Shown: positions 42,211-55,470 of the stretch, piece after piece
How positions within the stretch are numbered: the stretch's first letter is position 1
How the letters are laid out: every line of letters begins with the position of its first letter
Assembly (NCBI GenBank): GCA_029204225.1
Contig: CM055102.1
Coordinates: 42,187,229 to 42,251,228, forward strand
Origin: Diphasiastrum complanatum
Taxonomy: Eukaryota > Streptophyta > Lycopodiopsida > Lycopodiales > Lycopodiaceae
Length of the DNA: 64,000 nt
Direction: 5' to 3'
Made by a program: the position numbers and the translations under genes
Notes under the pieces: generated by a model
What the model was told of the DNA's origin: nothing
What the model saw: the letters and a program-made list of their open reading frames with translations, nothing else
The model's database searches: none

Positions 42211-43223
42211 AGCATTTCCCAAAATTACAAAACATGTGATGGTTTTGCTAGGCGTTGCTTCTAAGACGGGACTGGAAGTAAGCTCAGTGTAGGTTTTCTC
42301 GAAACTTTAAATGTACATAGATCTAAGCGAAAAGAATTCGTTTCTTAGACAGATTTGTCCTGTGGCCGGTGAATTTTATTGATTTTCTTTTAAAACTATG
42401 CTAAAGTCAAATGAGACTTCGATTTTTATAAGATGCCTTCGGAGCCACTGAGCCGATCTGTTACTTTCAGCTGCAAGTTAGTCTGTTAGTCCATTCCAAG
42501 ACTAGATTGATAAGAAAAAGTCATTCTGAATCCTGGGCAAGATTCAAATTTCAAAATCTGGTAGGCAGTTTTATTCGAAGGAAATTCATAGAAATGTGTA
42601 ACTTGCAAGATATAAAATAGAAGTAGCATGCAGACCAGATACGAAATCCAGATCAGGCATGACTGCTTACACAGAAACGAGTCATTTCTACTTCAGAACA
42701 ACTTCGTCCATTCCAGGAAATCTACCTGCAAAAGCCTGGAGCTTTCAAAGGTACAGAATTTGAGGAGAAAGCTCCAGAATAACCTTTCCTTCGGCCTTTC
42801 CAGTCTGTAATTGAAGCCTGGAATAAGTCTCAGATACTGCTTCCACTATCAATTATGCCAACGGTTAAAATCATATTGCAAGATGATTTCTTCAAGCAAT
42901 GAGAAAACACCCTGGGGTCTGGATTAGAATTGTGAAGTTGGGAATTATTTTGAAAACCCCAAGAATTTGAACTGTCAATTCTTGATCTAGAGCTTACCGT
43001 CTTGAAGTAATTACATAAGCAAATCATTACAAACCTGCGGTTAAGAGTTAATCTGCTGCAGCAAGACATTAGCACAAATGGGTGCTCCCTGAGCTGATTG
43101 AGTAAAAAAAATTAGAGAGAAAATATAAAGCTTGCAGTCCGCTTTCTCTGCTGGAAAAAGAAACACAATTTTCTGCAGGTGGTGATACAAATCTGATTGG
43201 TTGCTCATAAGGTGTTTGCTCAG
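42211..43223. other. 3' flank of CSLD, no gene seen
   Basis: Non-coding, including the likely 3' UTR of CSLD immediately right of the stop. TTCGAAG/CTTCGGAG-like short repeats, no repeat family recognised. Confidence 0.45.
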
Positions 43224-46200
43224 CTAAGGGAACTGAAAGCTGCCTCCAATAGCGGAAGCTGACTTTGGTGGGCTGATTGCCACCCAGAGGAGAGAGATAA
43301 TGATTGACAGAAGGCCAGCCCAGACAAAGACAACGGTAGGAGTCCTGCCTCGCCTGCCCATCAATCCTTTAGCAAAAGGGTAGAGGTGAACAAGAACCCA
43401 GAAGCTGAAGAACACTCCTCCCAGCAGCTGGCTCCATTTCTGATTGTCACTGTAAATTGTTCTGGATACTCCCACAGCAATGGCGATCAGGTTGATCATC
43501 ATAATGGTGATGGGAGGGATCATGAGAGATGACCACTTCACTATGTACAGATCTGCATAAGAATCATCCTCGTCATCTCCTCCTGATTTGGAGGTCAGAG
43601 TGAAGGAAATGTCCACCCCAGCTACCACCTTCAAGAGGCCTTGCAGCACTGCAGCGAGGTGGGCACTTGTGCCTCCGATCAGCCAAAATTGCTCATTTCT
43701 CCACCATTCCTCGAGAGTGATGCCAGACCATTTCACTTCCAGGATGGCCAGCAAGCAGAGGGTGACGGTGATGATGAGGAGGTAGACAAGGAAAGTGAGG
43801 TTAAGGCTCTCAACGATGAACTGTCCCGTGAACAGCGACAGAGCAGGGAGGAAGCAATACACAAGAAGGAAGATGGAGGTGAAGGGATAGATACCCACAT
43901 TGAGATATGCGATTCTTTGCAGGAATTTCAACCTGCAGCTCGCTAAAAGCGCATTGTTGCGAGAAAAGAATATCTCCACTGATCCTGTTGCCCATCGCAG
44001 CACCTGATGCAAGCGATCAGTTAGATTGATTGGAGCAGTGCCACGGAATGCATCCATTTTGGTGAAGCAGTAGATAGATCGCCATCCACGGTTGTGCATC
44101 CGGAAGCCTGTTACCACATCCTCTGTGACAGATCCATAGATCCATCCAACGCGATTACCCCACTCCGTCCTGTCTTCATAGAAGCAAGAGATCACGCTGA
44201 TCGCCTCCAGCACAGTGCTCGCATCCAGTGGCTCCCTAGGAGCGATTAAAGCACCTGGAGGACGGCCATGCTTGATCCTGTCACTATCAGCGAGAGGCCT
44301 TCCTTGAAATTCCGCCACAGGAATGGACGCGGCCAGCGCCCCGGATGTACCAAAGCTTTTGGGCAGCAGCTGCGATTCCAGCAGCTCATCCTCAGCTCCG
44401 CCATCACTCACAGAAGAATCATCTGCCACCGATTTGGGATTGATCTGCTTAGCTTTCCGCCTCCCACCACAGCAGCCTCTGGACTTATACCTGGGAGGAT
44501 CAAACCCATATATAGAAGTTCTTCTGAACACACAGCCTGTGCCCACGTAGAAAGGACCCTGCACACCATCCAGAGCTCTCATGTTGATATCAAAAAAGAC
44601 AGTGTTGTTATTGGCATAGCGATCATTGGGATCAATGCCTTCAAATCGTTGGGGGAACTGTACATAGCAGATGTCATCGCCATTGGGATCCATCATGAAG
44701 CACATGGCTTCTCTAAGCGCGAGGGAATTATAGATGTAGTGGTCGCAGTCGAGATTGAGGATGAAAGGGCCGTTGGACATGACAGCGCTGGTGCGGACGA
44801 GAGCGTTCATGGCACCCGCCTTCTTATTGTGATCGTAACCTGGGCGCTTTTCTCTGGAGACATAGACGAGCATTGGTAGGCGCACATCCACACCTATGAA
44901 ATCAAACATGTTCTCGTCTTTCTCGCCTAGCTGCGGCTCATGGTCAGGAGGAGTGAGCATCACCTGAAACAACAACAACAACAACAACAAGCATCATCAG
45001 TATTGCTCTAATGCTCGTTAACTCAGACGCGTTCCTTTCTCTGTTGTAAAAAGAGAAACAAAAACTGCATGATATCACGATTTATTGGACAGACCAACTA
45101 TATACATATATTTTTTGTGCAACAAAATTTTGATCAATCACTTGGAGATGCTATTTACATCCTTTACAAGATGGCGTAAGCCCAGTCTTATTCACAATAA
45201 GCTCCTTGATAATTTTCCACCACCAATCCTATCATGATTCCAACAATCATACCCCGGTTTCTACTGAACACTTTGGAGACAAGTGTATATTAGTTATCAC
45301 TCATGAAATTCATACAATGTCCATGTGATTAAAACCAAGGTTATCTGAAGGTTCCAGGAACTCATTATGAAAAAGATGAATGTTTAATTTTATTTGCTAG
45401 CTAGGTAGTTGAAGTACTCGAATCTACCATCAATTTTTAGAAATGCATGATGTGCATTTTGAAATTCTAAGCATGCTTTGAGAGGAAAATTAGGCGTTTG
45501 GAAAAGATACTTTTTGCTAAAAAATAGTTTTGATGATGTTGACTTTTGAAAAAGTTCTTTGTAGGAAGTTCTATGCTAGGTAGAATATATACATGATTCT
45601 CAAATCAAAATCAAAATCTCAAGCAATTGGCATGATTCAATAAGCTCATTAAAATCATATATGCAACTATAGATGATTTTAATTTTGAGCACATTTAGAA
45701 TTTTAATTCTATGCAGTGAGAGCTTGAACTTTGCTCAATAGGGCTAAAGATTATGATTGTGCTCGAAATATGAAAAAAGAAAGAAGAACACAAGCAATTC
45801 AAAAGGTAAAAAAAAAGTCATTTACAACTTCAAACCCCTCCAAAAAAAACTTCAGAAAATGATCTCAAAGCTAACAAGGTGATATGAAAAATCACATGGA
45901 GCCTTGATGTGTGATCTCAAAGTACACTCTTATAGTTAAAAGATGAAAAAACAACGATGCTAATCTAAATGTTTAAAAAGTTGAAAATTAAACTCATTTT
46001 AGTGCTCAAAGTTGCCTAAAAGTAACAACTCAACTAGCTTTTAGCAAATCATAACAAAATTCAAAAATCAGAACTCATTTTAATACTAAAGTCGCCTAAA
46101 AAGCAAAGCAACAAGTTAACTCAACTTTTAGCAAATCATCACAAAATCTTACCACTGAAGCAGCAAGCTAAAAGTGTGATTTTAACAAAAAGGGAAAGGA

Positions 46201-48152
46201 ACAAGAAAAAAGAGAAGAAAAACCTGTAAAACCCCAGCGTGATCGCCACGTGCATGATCTCTGGCAGGGGAGCTCCATGTCCCCGGCCACTGGGTGCCAT
46301 CAGACATCCAGGTAGCCTTTGGAACATTCAGTGGCTCAGACAAGTCAGCGCCGCTCTCTAGCTGTTGCCGCTTCGCTTTCAACTCTTCATGTGCATTATA
46401 TGCGTCCGACCTCCTCCTTATCGCATCTGGGAGGCCGTTGATCCGGACCTTGAACTCGTCAAACTCTCTCTTCATTCGCCTCCTCTCCTTCACGAAATCT
46501 GATCGTACTTTGTTTCGCGTTGGATCGCCGCGCTGGGCGAAGTATGTTTCCGGATTGCGAGGCTCGATCTCGTGCTTCCTGCAGAAGGGAACCCACATCT
46601 GTGCGAAGCTCGCTGCCTCTGCTAGAGCTTCGAATGTGAGGATCGCTCCTCCATCATCTGACAGATAGCAGGCTACCTTCTCAACTGGATATTCAGCCGC
46701 GAGGATTGATAGAATGGTGTTGGCTGTCACCAATGGAGGTTCTTTTTCTGGATCTGCTGTGGATACAAAAACGTCGAAGGCTGGTAAATCGGATCGGCCT
46801 TTTGGGTTGTTGGGTCCTGGCTGTTCGAACTTTTCCTTGAGAACTTCCAGATCTGTTATACGTATCACTGGGCAGAGCTTGGGCAGCTGATCCAATATCC
46901 ATGAGAAGGCGAACCAGATCTCGCACACCACGGACATACCCCAGAGCCACTTTGCATCCTTGTTGGGATGGGATACCCGCCACCATAGAAAGAAAACTAA
47001 CACCACAAATCTTATCACCACCAACAACCTGCAGCGATGAACGTAACCAGAAATCTAAAAAGACATTTTTAAAAAACAATTGGCACAGTCTCAAAGAACT
47101 GAACGCTTGGAATTACACTCTATTGATGTCTTCCTCCAATTCTTGTCAATAGGCAAGATGCAAGATCATAAGTTCTATTTAGAGAGTGATTGATGCTAAT
47201 CTTATAATTGCTAATATACGAAGAATTGGAAGTTATCATGTAGCAAAACAGCAATGAGTTTGCTATGGATCACATACCTGTAAGGACTAAGGATTGCAGC
47301 CGAAACGGAGGCTTGTCTGCATAAAGGTTGTTTACTTTTGTCATCAAAATCTGGAGGGCCGCCATTCTTCTCTCCTCCATTGGCTTGCAGATAGGGGTCA
47401 TCCTTCGGCCACACTGCATTGCCGTAACCATAGGTACCTTTTGTCTCGAATAGCCATCCTGAGTGATCGAATTCTGAGGACTGATTGCCTCTTAGCACAG
47501 CTGGCTTGGTAGGCTTCATGATGGACAACCTCCGATCCAGCGCTGGATCCTGTGGGGCATCAGAGGTCAGCGGCAGCGAGCTTTCGGTTTGGGTTTCAAC
47601 ATCGTCTGCCTTGTATGGCTCCTTGCATGCTGGACAAGCTCCCCTGGTGTTAAGAGCTTCGACGTAGCAATCTTTGCAGATCTTCATGGAGCACTCGCAG
47701 GGAGAGATGTCCTCTCCTCTGGTATCGGTCATAGCCTTCTCATCGCAGCCAGGGATGGAACACCTAGATCCTCTGGCGATGGGGGGGAGGGGGCCTTCGG
47801 TTTTATTGCGATGGTTAAACGTTCCCGAGCTGAATAAGCCGACGTTGGAAGCACGCTGGTGCTGCTCGCTCTGGGCAGCAGCCATAGCCATGGCAGGAGG
47901 CTTGTTAATCTCCTGCGTGCCAGACATGGGCTGATTGTCAGGCGTCGGAGGCATGTGCACTGTGTAATTGAGATTGAGCGTTTCTCCCAGCATTTCCACG
48001 GGGATGTCATCTTGCGAGAGAAAATGCACATAGCGACCGCTAGAGCTTCTTCTGGTGATCATGCCAGCCGCAGCGCGGGGAGAGCTTCCGCTGCCCTGCT
48101 TTACCGATCGCTGGGCGCGAGCCCCACCTGTTGGCACAGAGCTGCCCGACAT
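43224..48152 (-). CDS. CSLD: Cellulose synthase-like protein D (CSLD), three coding exons
   Basis: GT2 processive glycosyltransferase of the secretory pathway/plasma membrane that makes beta-1,4-glucan; CSLD members act in tip-growing cells. Coding exons: 48152-47278, 47028-46224, 44963-43224 (875, 805 and 1740 bases; 1139 codons, normal for the family). Introns 249 and 1260 bp have GT...AG ends and keep phase (SPY-AG|G-LLVV). Motifs: CSLD-type N-terminus ([20 protein letters not shown]), RING-type zinc finger with eight Cys at 131, 136, 152, 154, 159, 162, 173, 176, two N-terminal membrane helices (about 293-340), DDG at about 416, DCD at about 632, TED at about 841, QVLRW at about 880 and six C-terminal helices. 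The RING position and N-terminus separate it from CESA. No stop or frameshift. Confidence 0.95.
44964..46223 (-). other. CSLD intron 2
   Basis: 1260 bp AT-rich intron. Donor CAG/GTTTTT and acceptor TTTCAG/GTG, with a (GTT)n run just before the acceptor on the minus strand (plus-strand CAACAACAA at about 44970-44990). No embedded element recognised. Confidence 0.85.
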
Positions 48153-48725
48153 ACCTGCTACGTTCCAGCCCTCTCAAATCTCGCTGCGATCCAAAATGAC
48201 AAAATTTGTTTCCACCTTCAGAAATAACTCCAACCAAAGAAATCAATTTTGAAATTGCACCATGATCAGATACCTCAGCAATTGCGATGAGGAGCATTAA
48301 TCATAACTAGATTGCCAATGAAAACCGCACTACCTGGAAGATCCAAAAGCAATGACAGGCACTGTGTAAAACCCAAAGGAAGGTCGGAGTTATGAGACAA
48401 AAGATCTGTGCTAACAAGTTAGAAGGCTGATGTGGCGTGTAAGAAATGATATTCAGATCAAAATCCCACTGCAAGAACAAGATCAGTATTGCGCAGTACG
48501 ATTGCGGTAGCAAACAGTCAATGCAGCCGATTATTTCCCACTAGACGCAGGAATGTCAGATATAGCTCCATTGCAGGGAAGAAACGACTTCATTGTCCAA
48601 AGTCTAAACTTTTGTATGAACTTTGAATCGTATAGCTGTGAGCATAAGAGATATTGATAAGTTTACTGAGCCGGCAGAGAGCGCGTGTCGTAGCTAGAGC
48701 GCGTGCTCGAAGAAAAGAGAGAGAC

Positions 48726-48763
<38 letters not shown>

Positions 48764-48900
48764 TATTATATCGCTATCGCTAAAGACTCGGTTGAGGACA
48801 AGCGCGTTGTGGAAAGAAGTAGAGAACATAGTGAAGACAGAGAATATTTCAAACTGCAAAAAGAAAGGCGAGTGCATCGTGAAACGTGCAAGCACACTGT
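48153..48900 (-). promoter_or_regulatory. CSLD 5' UTR / promoter region with GA/CT tract
   Basis: Upstream of the CSLD ATG. A GA-rich microsatellite at about 48716-48765 (CT on the coding strand) lies roughly 570-610 bases before the start, a common feature of plant 5' regions. A 5' UTR intron is possible (GTAGCAG directly before GTATG at the start codon), but I cannot place the transcription start. Confidence 0.5.
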
Positions 48901-49107
48901 GGCGACGGTCGTCCGACGGGCTGATTTAACAAAACCTAAAAATAAAACGTGAAGACGTGTGAACGGTGGGTCCCATGAGCTTATTTTGTTACCAGTTGTC
49001 AAGGCGTGTAGTTTATTTTGTGTTTGGATTTGAAAGAGCACCTATGATACAAGGCTATAACTTTTAGGTAGAACTTCAACAATGAACACGCTAGGAAGGG
49101 ACTTACA

Positions 49108-49108
49108 C

Positions 49109-49153
<45 letters not shown>
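49108..49153. repeat. (GA)n microsatellite
   Basis: About 22 GA units, AT-rich flanks. No LINE end is visible next to it. Confidence 0.95.
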
Positions 49154-49157
<4 letters not shown>

Positions 49158-51780
49158 GGAAGGAGCTTATTTAGATAGAGAGGGTGGGTGAGAATGTGTG
49201 TGCAAGTGCCCCTCTCTTTCTCTCTCTCATAGTACAATACAAAAACATAAGACATAAAAACAAATGAGAGATTGCAAAGCTTGAGGAGGATAAGAATCTA
49301 AGAAGAGACTAACTCAAAGTGACCAACTTTTTTATTCCAAAAAAATAAACAAAATACAAAACTCCTTTGGTTGCTCAACGTATCATACAAAACTTGTGAC
49401 GAAGCATTATGGTATTTACTAGTAAGAATAATTCTAAGAGTCCTACCTTACTAGTTTGCATTCTTATGTTTGTACTAGGTACACACATTCAACTTCTAGT
49501 TTGAAATCCTCCCACACAACCATAATTCCTTTTTATTTTTATACTTAGTACACACATTAACCTTCTATTTTCACATACGCCCACTCATTCAATCCTTTTC
49601 TAGCTCCATTCTTTCACAAAAAACAAATCATGCTTCTTTGTGCTCAATTATTTGGAGAGCTCATATGCAACTATATCACCTCCTCCACACAATTGGCCGT
49701 GATATCTCCTTGCTCAATTGTGTCCCTACTGAAGTAAGACTTAATATATATGTGTGGTGTTCTTTTAAGTGTCATTAGATTCTTCTCTAGCACGATGCTC
49801 TCTTGGTTGTCTATTGTTGGATGATTATGTGGAAGGATCCTCTCAATATTCCATCAAAATTAATCTCTGTCTTTTCAACATGTCATGATACCTACACACC
49901 AAGTTCTACTCATAAGCAACATTCTCATCCACTACAATATCTCTGCGAAAGTAAAAAATCCTTTAAAAAGCTAGTCAAAACAACATCTTTGAAGGTCTAT
50001 AAAATCTTGCATTTTATATCATATTCTTCAAAAATCAAGAACATTTGGCAATCAAAAGTAGTTCAACATTATATATTACAATGGTTGTGATTTTTGTATT
50101 AGGTTCGACATTCAATATTCATAGCTAAAGCCATTGGATAGCTCTATAAAGTGACTAGTGCAATTTGATGATCTACAACTATATTTCACAATTCATGTGC
50201 CTCTTATCAAAATCTTGCAACATCATAACATCTATATCAAATCCAGATCACTGATTTAAAACTTTTTAGTGACAAAAAGCTGCTATGGATTTGTGGAAGC
50301 GACATTAATACTATTAGAAGCAATTGAGGACTAAGAGAAATGTTCATAGACCATGTAGGAATACTTTTTGAAGTCATAAATAGTTAATTGGTGCATTTGT
50401 ACGTTGCTAGAGAAATACAAAAGTACTAGTTTGATCATTAGTAATATAGTAAAAAAAAATGTAGAGACCATAGTCAAAGTAAATAGATGTCTATTAACTA
50501 TGATAAATTATCTACAACTTATCTTATAGATTTGATCACTAAAATTTACACATTTTTTAAGGCAGTGACTTCAATGAATATCTTTACTATCAGGTCTAGT
50601 GCATTACGAAGAGCAACAACTTCGAATATTGTTCCTATATTGCATCTATCATATTTTCTTACAAGGCTATTGCACTTGTTTTAAAGATAGCGAGTTTTCC
50701 TAATATCTTGACTATCCCATTTCCAAACAAGGCCTACTGGACACATATTTTGACAATAGATCATCACAACAAAAGTTAACTACAAAAAATCATCATAAAT
50801 ACAATGACGCAAAAAAAAAATGATCCAATTTTTTTTTTAAAGTGTCTAGATTTTAAACATTAAAATTACAAATATTATTAAAACTTAAAAGAGTTTCGTT
50901 TTGCTGAAATTCACAAGTTCGCAAAAAAAAAAAACATAAACTACTATTTTTGTTTTCATTTTCCAATTTGTTTTTATTAAACAATTTTAAATGTGAATAG
51001 ATTATTGATTTAAAATACAAAATATTTAAGTTCTCAAATTTTATAGCGTGAAATTTAGAAACACAATTATTTATTAAAGTAATTTGAACAATAAAAAGAA
51101 TTCTAAAATCAACTTGTTTGGTAAAAATTTAAAATATACAAAATTGACTTATTTAAGAGTAATCATAATGACTAGAATATTAAGACTTCAAATTGATTAT
51201 GTTTGAAAAATATATACAAGATAAAATTAAAATTAAAATTTTACTATCTAGAAAATTGTAAACATCATGCTATGTTTGGCTTGAGAAAATTTTACAAAAT
51301 GTATGCCAACTTAAAATATTTGTTTTTTCTACTCGAGAAATAGTAGAGAATTTATTTTTTATATTATTATAGTCAGATTAATATATTTGATTTTATACTA
51401 AATACAATCAATGTGAGACAATGCTAAGTTACGTAATAAAATATTTAAAATCTAAAATAGGTAATATAAAAATAAATGAGTAATATTTTGTAGTTTAGTT
51501 TATAAATAGTTAACTTAGTTTCTTTTATTTTTTATTTTAAATTAGTTATTTAAGTTTTACTGTATTTTAATTTTTAATTTTTGGAATTTGTTTGTATCAA
51601 TAATTTTTTATTTTATTTTATTTTTTTGCTTAGTTTTTAAATTTGGATTTTTTAAGTTGTTTTTTTTTTTCATTTTTTAAAATCTTTATTTTTTGTTTTT
51701 TTTTTTTAAATTGAGTTGATAGCAAAATGAGTTGTTTTTTGCTATGCTCAACATAGCAAAACACTTTTCGTTATTCTCAT
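49154..51780. other. AT-rich non-coding stretch
   Basis: 2.6 kb without a supported gene, very AT-rich from 50800 to 51720 with T and A homopolymers. No repeat family recognised. Confidence 0.5.
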
Positions 51781-51784
51781 TCCT

Positions 51785-52727
51785 ATGTTCAATATAGCAA
51801 AGAGGTGTGTTGTTATGCTACTCAAGAAGGAGTTTGAGGTGCATGATTTTGGTCTTTTGCATTATATCTTGGGAATAGAGGTATTTAGAACTTCTCAATT
51901 TACATTCATATGTCAAAAAAAGTATGTTTATTCTATTCTAAAAAAATTTCATATGGTAGATGCTAAATCTTGTGATACAATAATGGAGTCAAATGTAAAG
52001 CTAACTATAAGAGGTAATGAAAGATCCTTCGAGGACATTACTTTCTGTAGGAAGCTAGTTGGTTCACTCATATATCTAACCATCACAAGACCTGATCTAA
52101 GCTATTGTGATGGTAGATTAAGCCAAATTATGCAAGATCCTAGTGAGGAGCATTGGAAGCTGGAGAAGAAAGTTTTAAGATACATCTTGGGAACTTGAGA
52201 TTTTGGCATTGTTTATGGAAGATCATCACCTAACTTGTTTGGATTTTCAAATTTGAGCTTTGCTGGTCCAGATGAAATGGATAGAAAATCCATAAGTGCA
52301 CATGCTGTTTTCATAGGTGATGGAACTATCGATGTCAAAGAAACAAGCAACTATCTAGTTATCATCTAGTGAGGCCGAGTACAAAGCTCTTACATCTTGC
52401 ACAAAGGAGATGTTATGGATCAAGAGGATGGTAAGTAATCTTCAAATGTTGGATTTTTCAGAAAGTCCAATTATCTTTTGTGACAACATTTCATCCCAAA
52501 GATTGGCAAGCAATCATATCTTTCATATAAGGAACAAGCACATTGAGGTGGCATCTCACTTTGTGAGAGAACAAGTCATGGCAAAGGAAGTGGAGTTTCA
52601 ACATGTTTCTTCAAGGGAATGTGTGGCTGATATCTTCACAAAGCATTGGATAAATACTTGTTTATGAAACATAGAACATCACTTGGTGTACTATCCAAAT
52701 CTATGCTAAAACTAGTTGAAGAGATAG
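51785..52727 (+). pseudogene. Copia element D RT end and RNase H fragment
   Basis: Plus-strand relative of element C: FEVHDFGLLHYILGIEVF, TRPDLSYCDGRLSQ, then RNase H with FSESPIIFCDNISSQ and KHIEVASHFVREQ. Stops at 52198 and frame breaks near 52330 and 52640. The 5' part is missing. A polypurine run leads into an LTR start (TGTAAGAATTGTC) at 52728, matching element C's LTR start. Confidence 0.78.
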
Positions 52728-52831
52728 TGTAAGAATTGTCAACTAGTCTCGACATTTTATTTGGCATTTTTGGAGGCCAAAATGAAATCTCAACTTAGAG
52801 ATAGTGTTTTCAGGATCCACATTAGGGGGAG
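52728..52831 (+). repeat. 3' LTR start of element D, truncated
   Basis: Begins TGTAAGAATTGTCAACTAG (element C: TGTGAGAAATTGTC) and is cut off by another LTR junction at 52832. Confidence 0.5.
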
Positions 52832-53100
52832 TGTTGGATTTTAATGCTCGAGTCCAAATCCATTCGGTAATGAGCATCCTAAAATATGTGTATACTAATA
52901 TTACAAAACAACAAAAAAAGAAAAACGCAAAGTTTTAAGTAGAAGATCAAAATCCACCAACTCGACTCATGAATTATTTGATACCGAGAAAAAATTGAGT
53001 CAAATCTATAAAGTTTGATATAGGGGGAGAGGGAATAAAACGAGCATTCAATCACAGAATGCACAATCTAGATTACTGGAACATTGATTATTAAGTTATG
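52832..53100 (+). repeat. Copia 3' LTR start with polypurine tract
   Basis: The polypurine tract TTAGGGGGAG at 52823-52832 precedes TGTTGGATTTTAATG, nearly the same opening as the LTR at 54990. The extent to the right is uncertain. Confidence 0.45.
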
Positions 53101-54743
53101 AATAGATACAGTTTGAATTAGTCAGAGGCATGTTCTTCCTGAAACAATACTATGTGATAACAGAATAAAAGGACCAAAAAAATTGTGCTCTAGATACTCG
53201 ATTGATCGACTCGGTAGATTATTGAGCTAACCAAACAACTGATAAGTTGCTGGATATATACACATGGCTAACTAGTTAAAAGAATACTTAGTTTGTACTT
53301 TATCGCTTTCGAACATTATCTAGTTCCATTGGAGATTATGTCTAGTCGTAATGAAGGTGCTGTTGAGCCGTCGAATGTTTGAGTCAACTATTGGAGTTGA
53401 TAGTGACATACGGCCAGTTGGCGAAGTCAAATTGTCGATGTTGGATGTCCGCCAAATAGTCAGTGTCGAATGAGTAGTCGATGTGTCCCGACAAATAGTT
53501 GAGGTAGGTCGAATTCTCAAAGGGTGGCCAAATAGTCAGTGTCGGCTGTGTGGGAGCAAGCACTGATATCACTCTATGGGTGGAATTAGATATCAGCTCT
53601 AAAACCACTTCTATTGGAAGGAAAAACAAGGAAATTGTTATAACCAGGACCATGGAGTTACGAGCAGTTCTTTGTGTGTGGAATTAGATTATCAGTGTAG
53701 GAGTCATACACTGCCATGAAAGAGAGATTGCAAAAGGAATTAGGCGTTTGAGACAGCCATGCAATCCTCGAATACTGATAACTTGATGTGAAGAGAATGT
53801 AGAATTAATTCAAGCATTAGAGACAACCATACAATTCTCTTCTTAATAGTGTTTGTGTGAGAGGAGCGAGAGTTATCATTCAACAAGAATGCAAAGGTGT
53901 AAAACAATAGCGAATCTGTATATTGAAGTCGTAAATACAACAATTAGACCACAATACAATTGCATTGATAAGCGCATGATCCTACCAGATTCAAGACAAT
54001 TGCTAAGATTCTAAAATAGTTATCTCTCTCTATATAATCACTAACTCTGAGGAGTCAGCTATTGATCAAAGGTGTTCTCCGCTATCTGACCTCACATATC
54101 ATGATCCACTATACTACAATCGCTCAATTACATGTATATATACATATCAACTAAGAAATCTTGTACTAACTTAACTTTACAATTACAAAATTGATAACAG
54201 CTGTTAAACTGATTAGTAGATCAGTTCATTGATGGAGCGTGAAGACTATCTGGTCTGATAGCGAAAATTCGTATATTTCTGCAGACTGGAAATGGGACAC
54301 TCCTTGGCCTTTTGGCCGTTGCCTTTACTTGAGGACAACCTTTGGGATTTGTAGGACACCTTCACCGTTTGGAAGACATCTTTGGTGTTTGTAGGACATC
54401 GTCTTTGTCTGTAGGACAACTTCGACCTATTGTAGGGCAAGTGTCGTCTTTTTCGCCTGTTGAAAACTACATGCAAATATGCAGTGTTGGGTTTTTCACA
54501 ATGTTCACCTATGTAGAAACTCGTGTAAAACTTGCGGTGTTGTCTGTCAGAAAACTTCGTGTAAAAACAGTGTCAAGTTTTTTGCATTTTTTTGGCTGTG
54601 TAAAAAAATACGAGTAAAAACCAGACTATAGTGATAAAAATACATATTGTTTCAAAACAGTTCATTTTTTTGCAAGTTACATTCGAGAGAGTAAAATTTA
54701 CAGAAGGAAGGAGGGCTGTCGAGATGAGTAGGATTAGATTAAA
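53101..54743 (-). repeat. Non-coding region, probably largely the LTR of copia element F
   Basis: Sits immediately 3' (minus strand) of the element F LTR start at 54751. It holds a 75-base direct repeat (CCAAATAGTCAGTGTCG at about 53453 and 53528), a TGTAGGACA(A/T)C-type repeat (about 54320-54435) and the GTGTAAAAA...GTGTC repeats at 54430-54620 shared with 17.4 kb. No gene. Confidence 0.4.
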
Positions 54744-54965
54744 CTCCAACACTCTCTCTTAAGCAAACTGTTATGAATCTGACCTGCAATTGAGACTTAA
54801 CATACCTACTAAAGTAGAATATTTATCTCTAGACAATGGCTTTGTCAAAATATCAGCCAAGATACTGTCTGTATGACAATAACTTAGTACAACATCTTCA
54901 CTCTGAACTTTCTCTCTAAGAAAATGGAATTGAACTTCTATATGCTTAGTTCTATTATGAGTTCA
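54744..54965 (-). pseudogene. Copia element F RNase H C-terminal fragment and LTR start
   Basis: Minus strand: a frame with FHFLREKVQSEDV and ADILTKPLSRDKY, then polypurine AGAGAGAG and TGTTGGAGTTTAATC at 54751. It is truncated on the right at about 54965 by the next LTR. Confidence 0.65.
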
Positions 54966-54989
54966 TGGGTTCAGAGAGATGGGCACAGA

Positions 54990-55470
54990 TGTTGGATTTT
55001 GATGTGTTTAGAGCACGTCGGAATTCAACATCTGTTTCAATCCTCGAATTCGCGCGATCCAGCGCCTTCTCTCTCACTCTGTTTTTTGCAGGTTGGAGCG
55101 TCTTTGGAGCGATTGAGGGCGATTGAAGATCAGTGCATGAGGGCTTTAAGATCAGTGCTTGAGGGTGTTTCAAGATTAGTGCTTGAAGATCAGTGTTTGA
55201 GGTTGGTGCTTGATTTTTGTTTGTTTTGTATTTTGTCCGTTTGTTTGAGGTTGGTGTTTGTTTGTTTGTTTTGAGAAGAGATAGACAGTGTAATGGAGTG
55301 TTTTTAAATTTTGCATTGATTTAAAATGGTTTTGAATGGTCTTGTAATAGATTATTAGTATTATTTAGGATAGTTTGGTAATAATATATTATTAGATTTG
55401 TAATTTATAAGAGAGAAAGAGAGAGAAGAGGTGGAGAGTAGATTTTGGAGTCTTTTTTCTATGACAATCC
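54990..55470 (+). repeat. 5' LTR of chimeric copia element E
   Basis: TGTTGGATTTTGATG at 54990 opens a non-coding segment that ends before gag at about 55470. An early CGGAATTCAACATC segment and imperfect TTGAAGATCAGTG repeats (55120-55200) lie within it. No iMet primer site is seen at its right end. Confidence 0.5.

Noticed and set aside
44268-44879. 203-codon plus-strand ORF over the CSLD gene
   Set aside because: Antisense shadow of CSLD exon 3; that strand shows no family signature.
47859-48227. Plus-strand ORF over CSLD exon 1
   Set aside because: Shadow of the RING-containing N-terminus of CSLD.
49108-49153. Another LINE junction at the (GA)n repeat
   Set aside because: Neither flank matches the LINE 5' or 3' end sequences.
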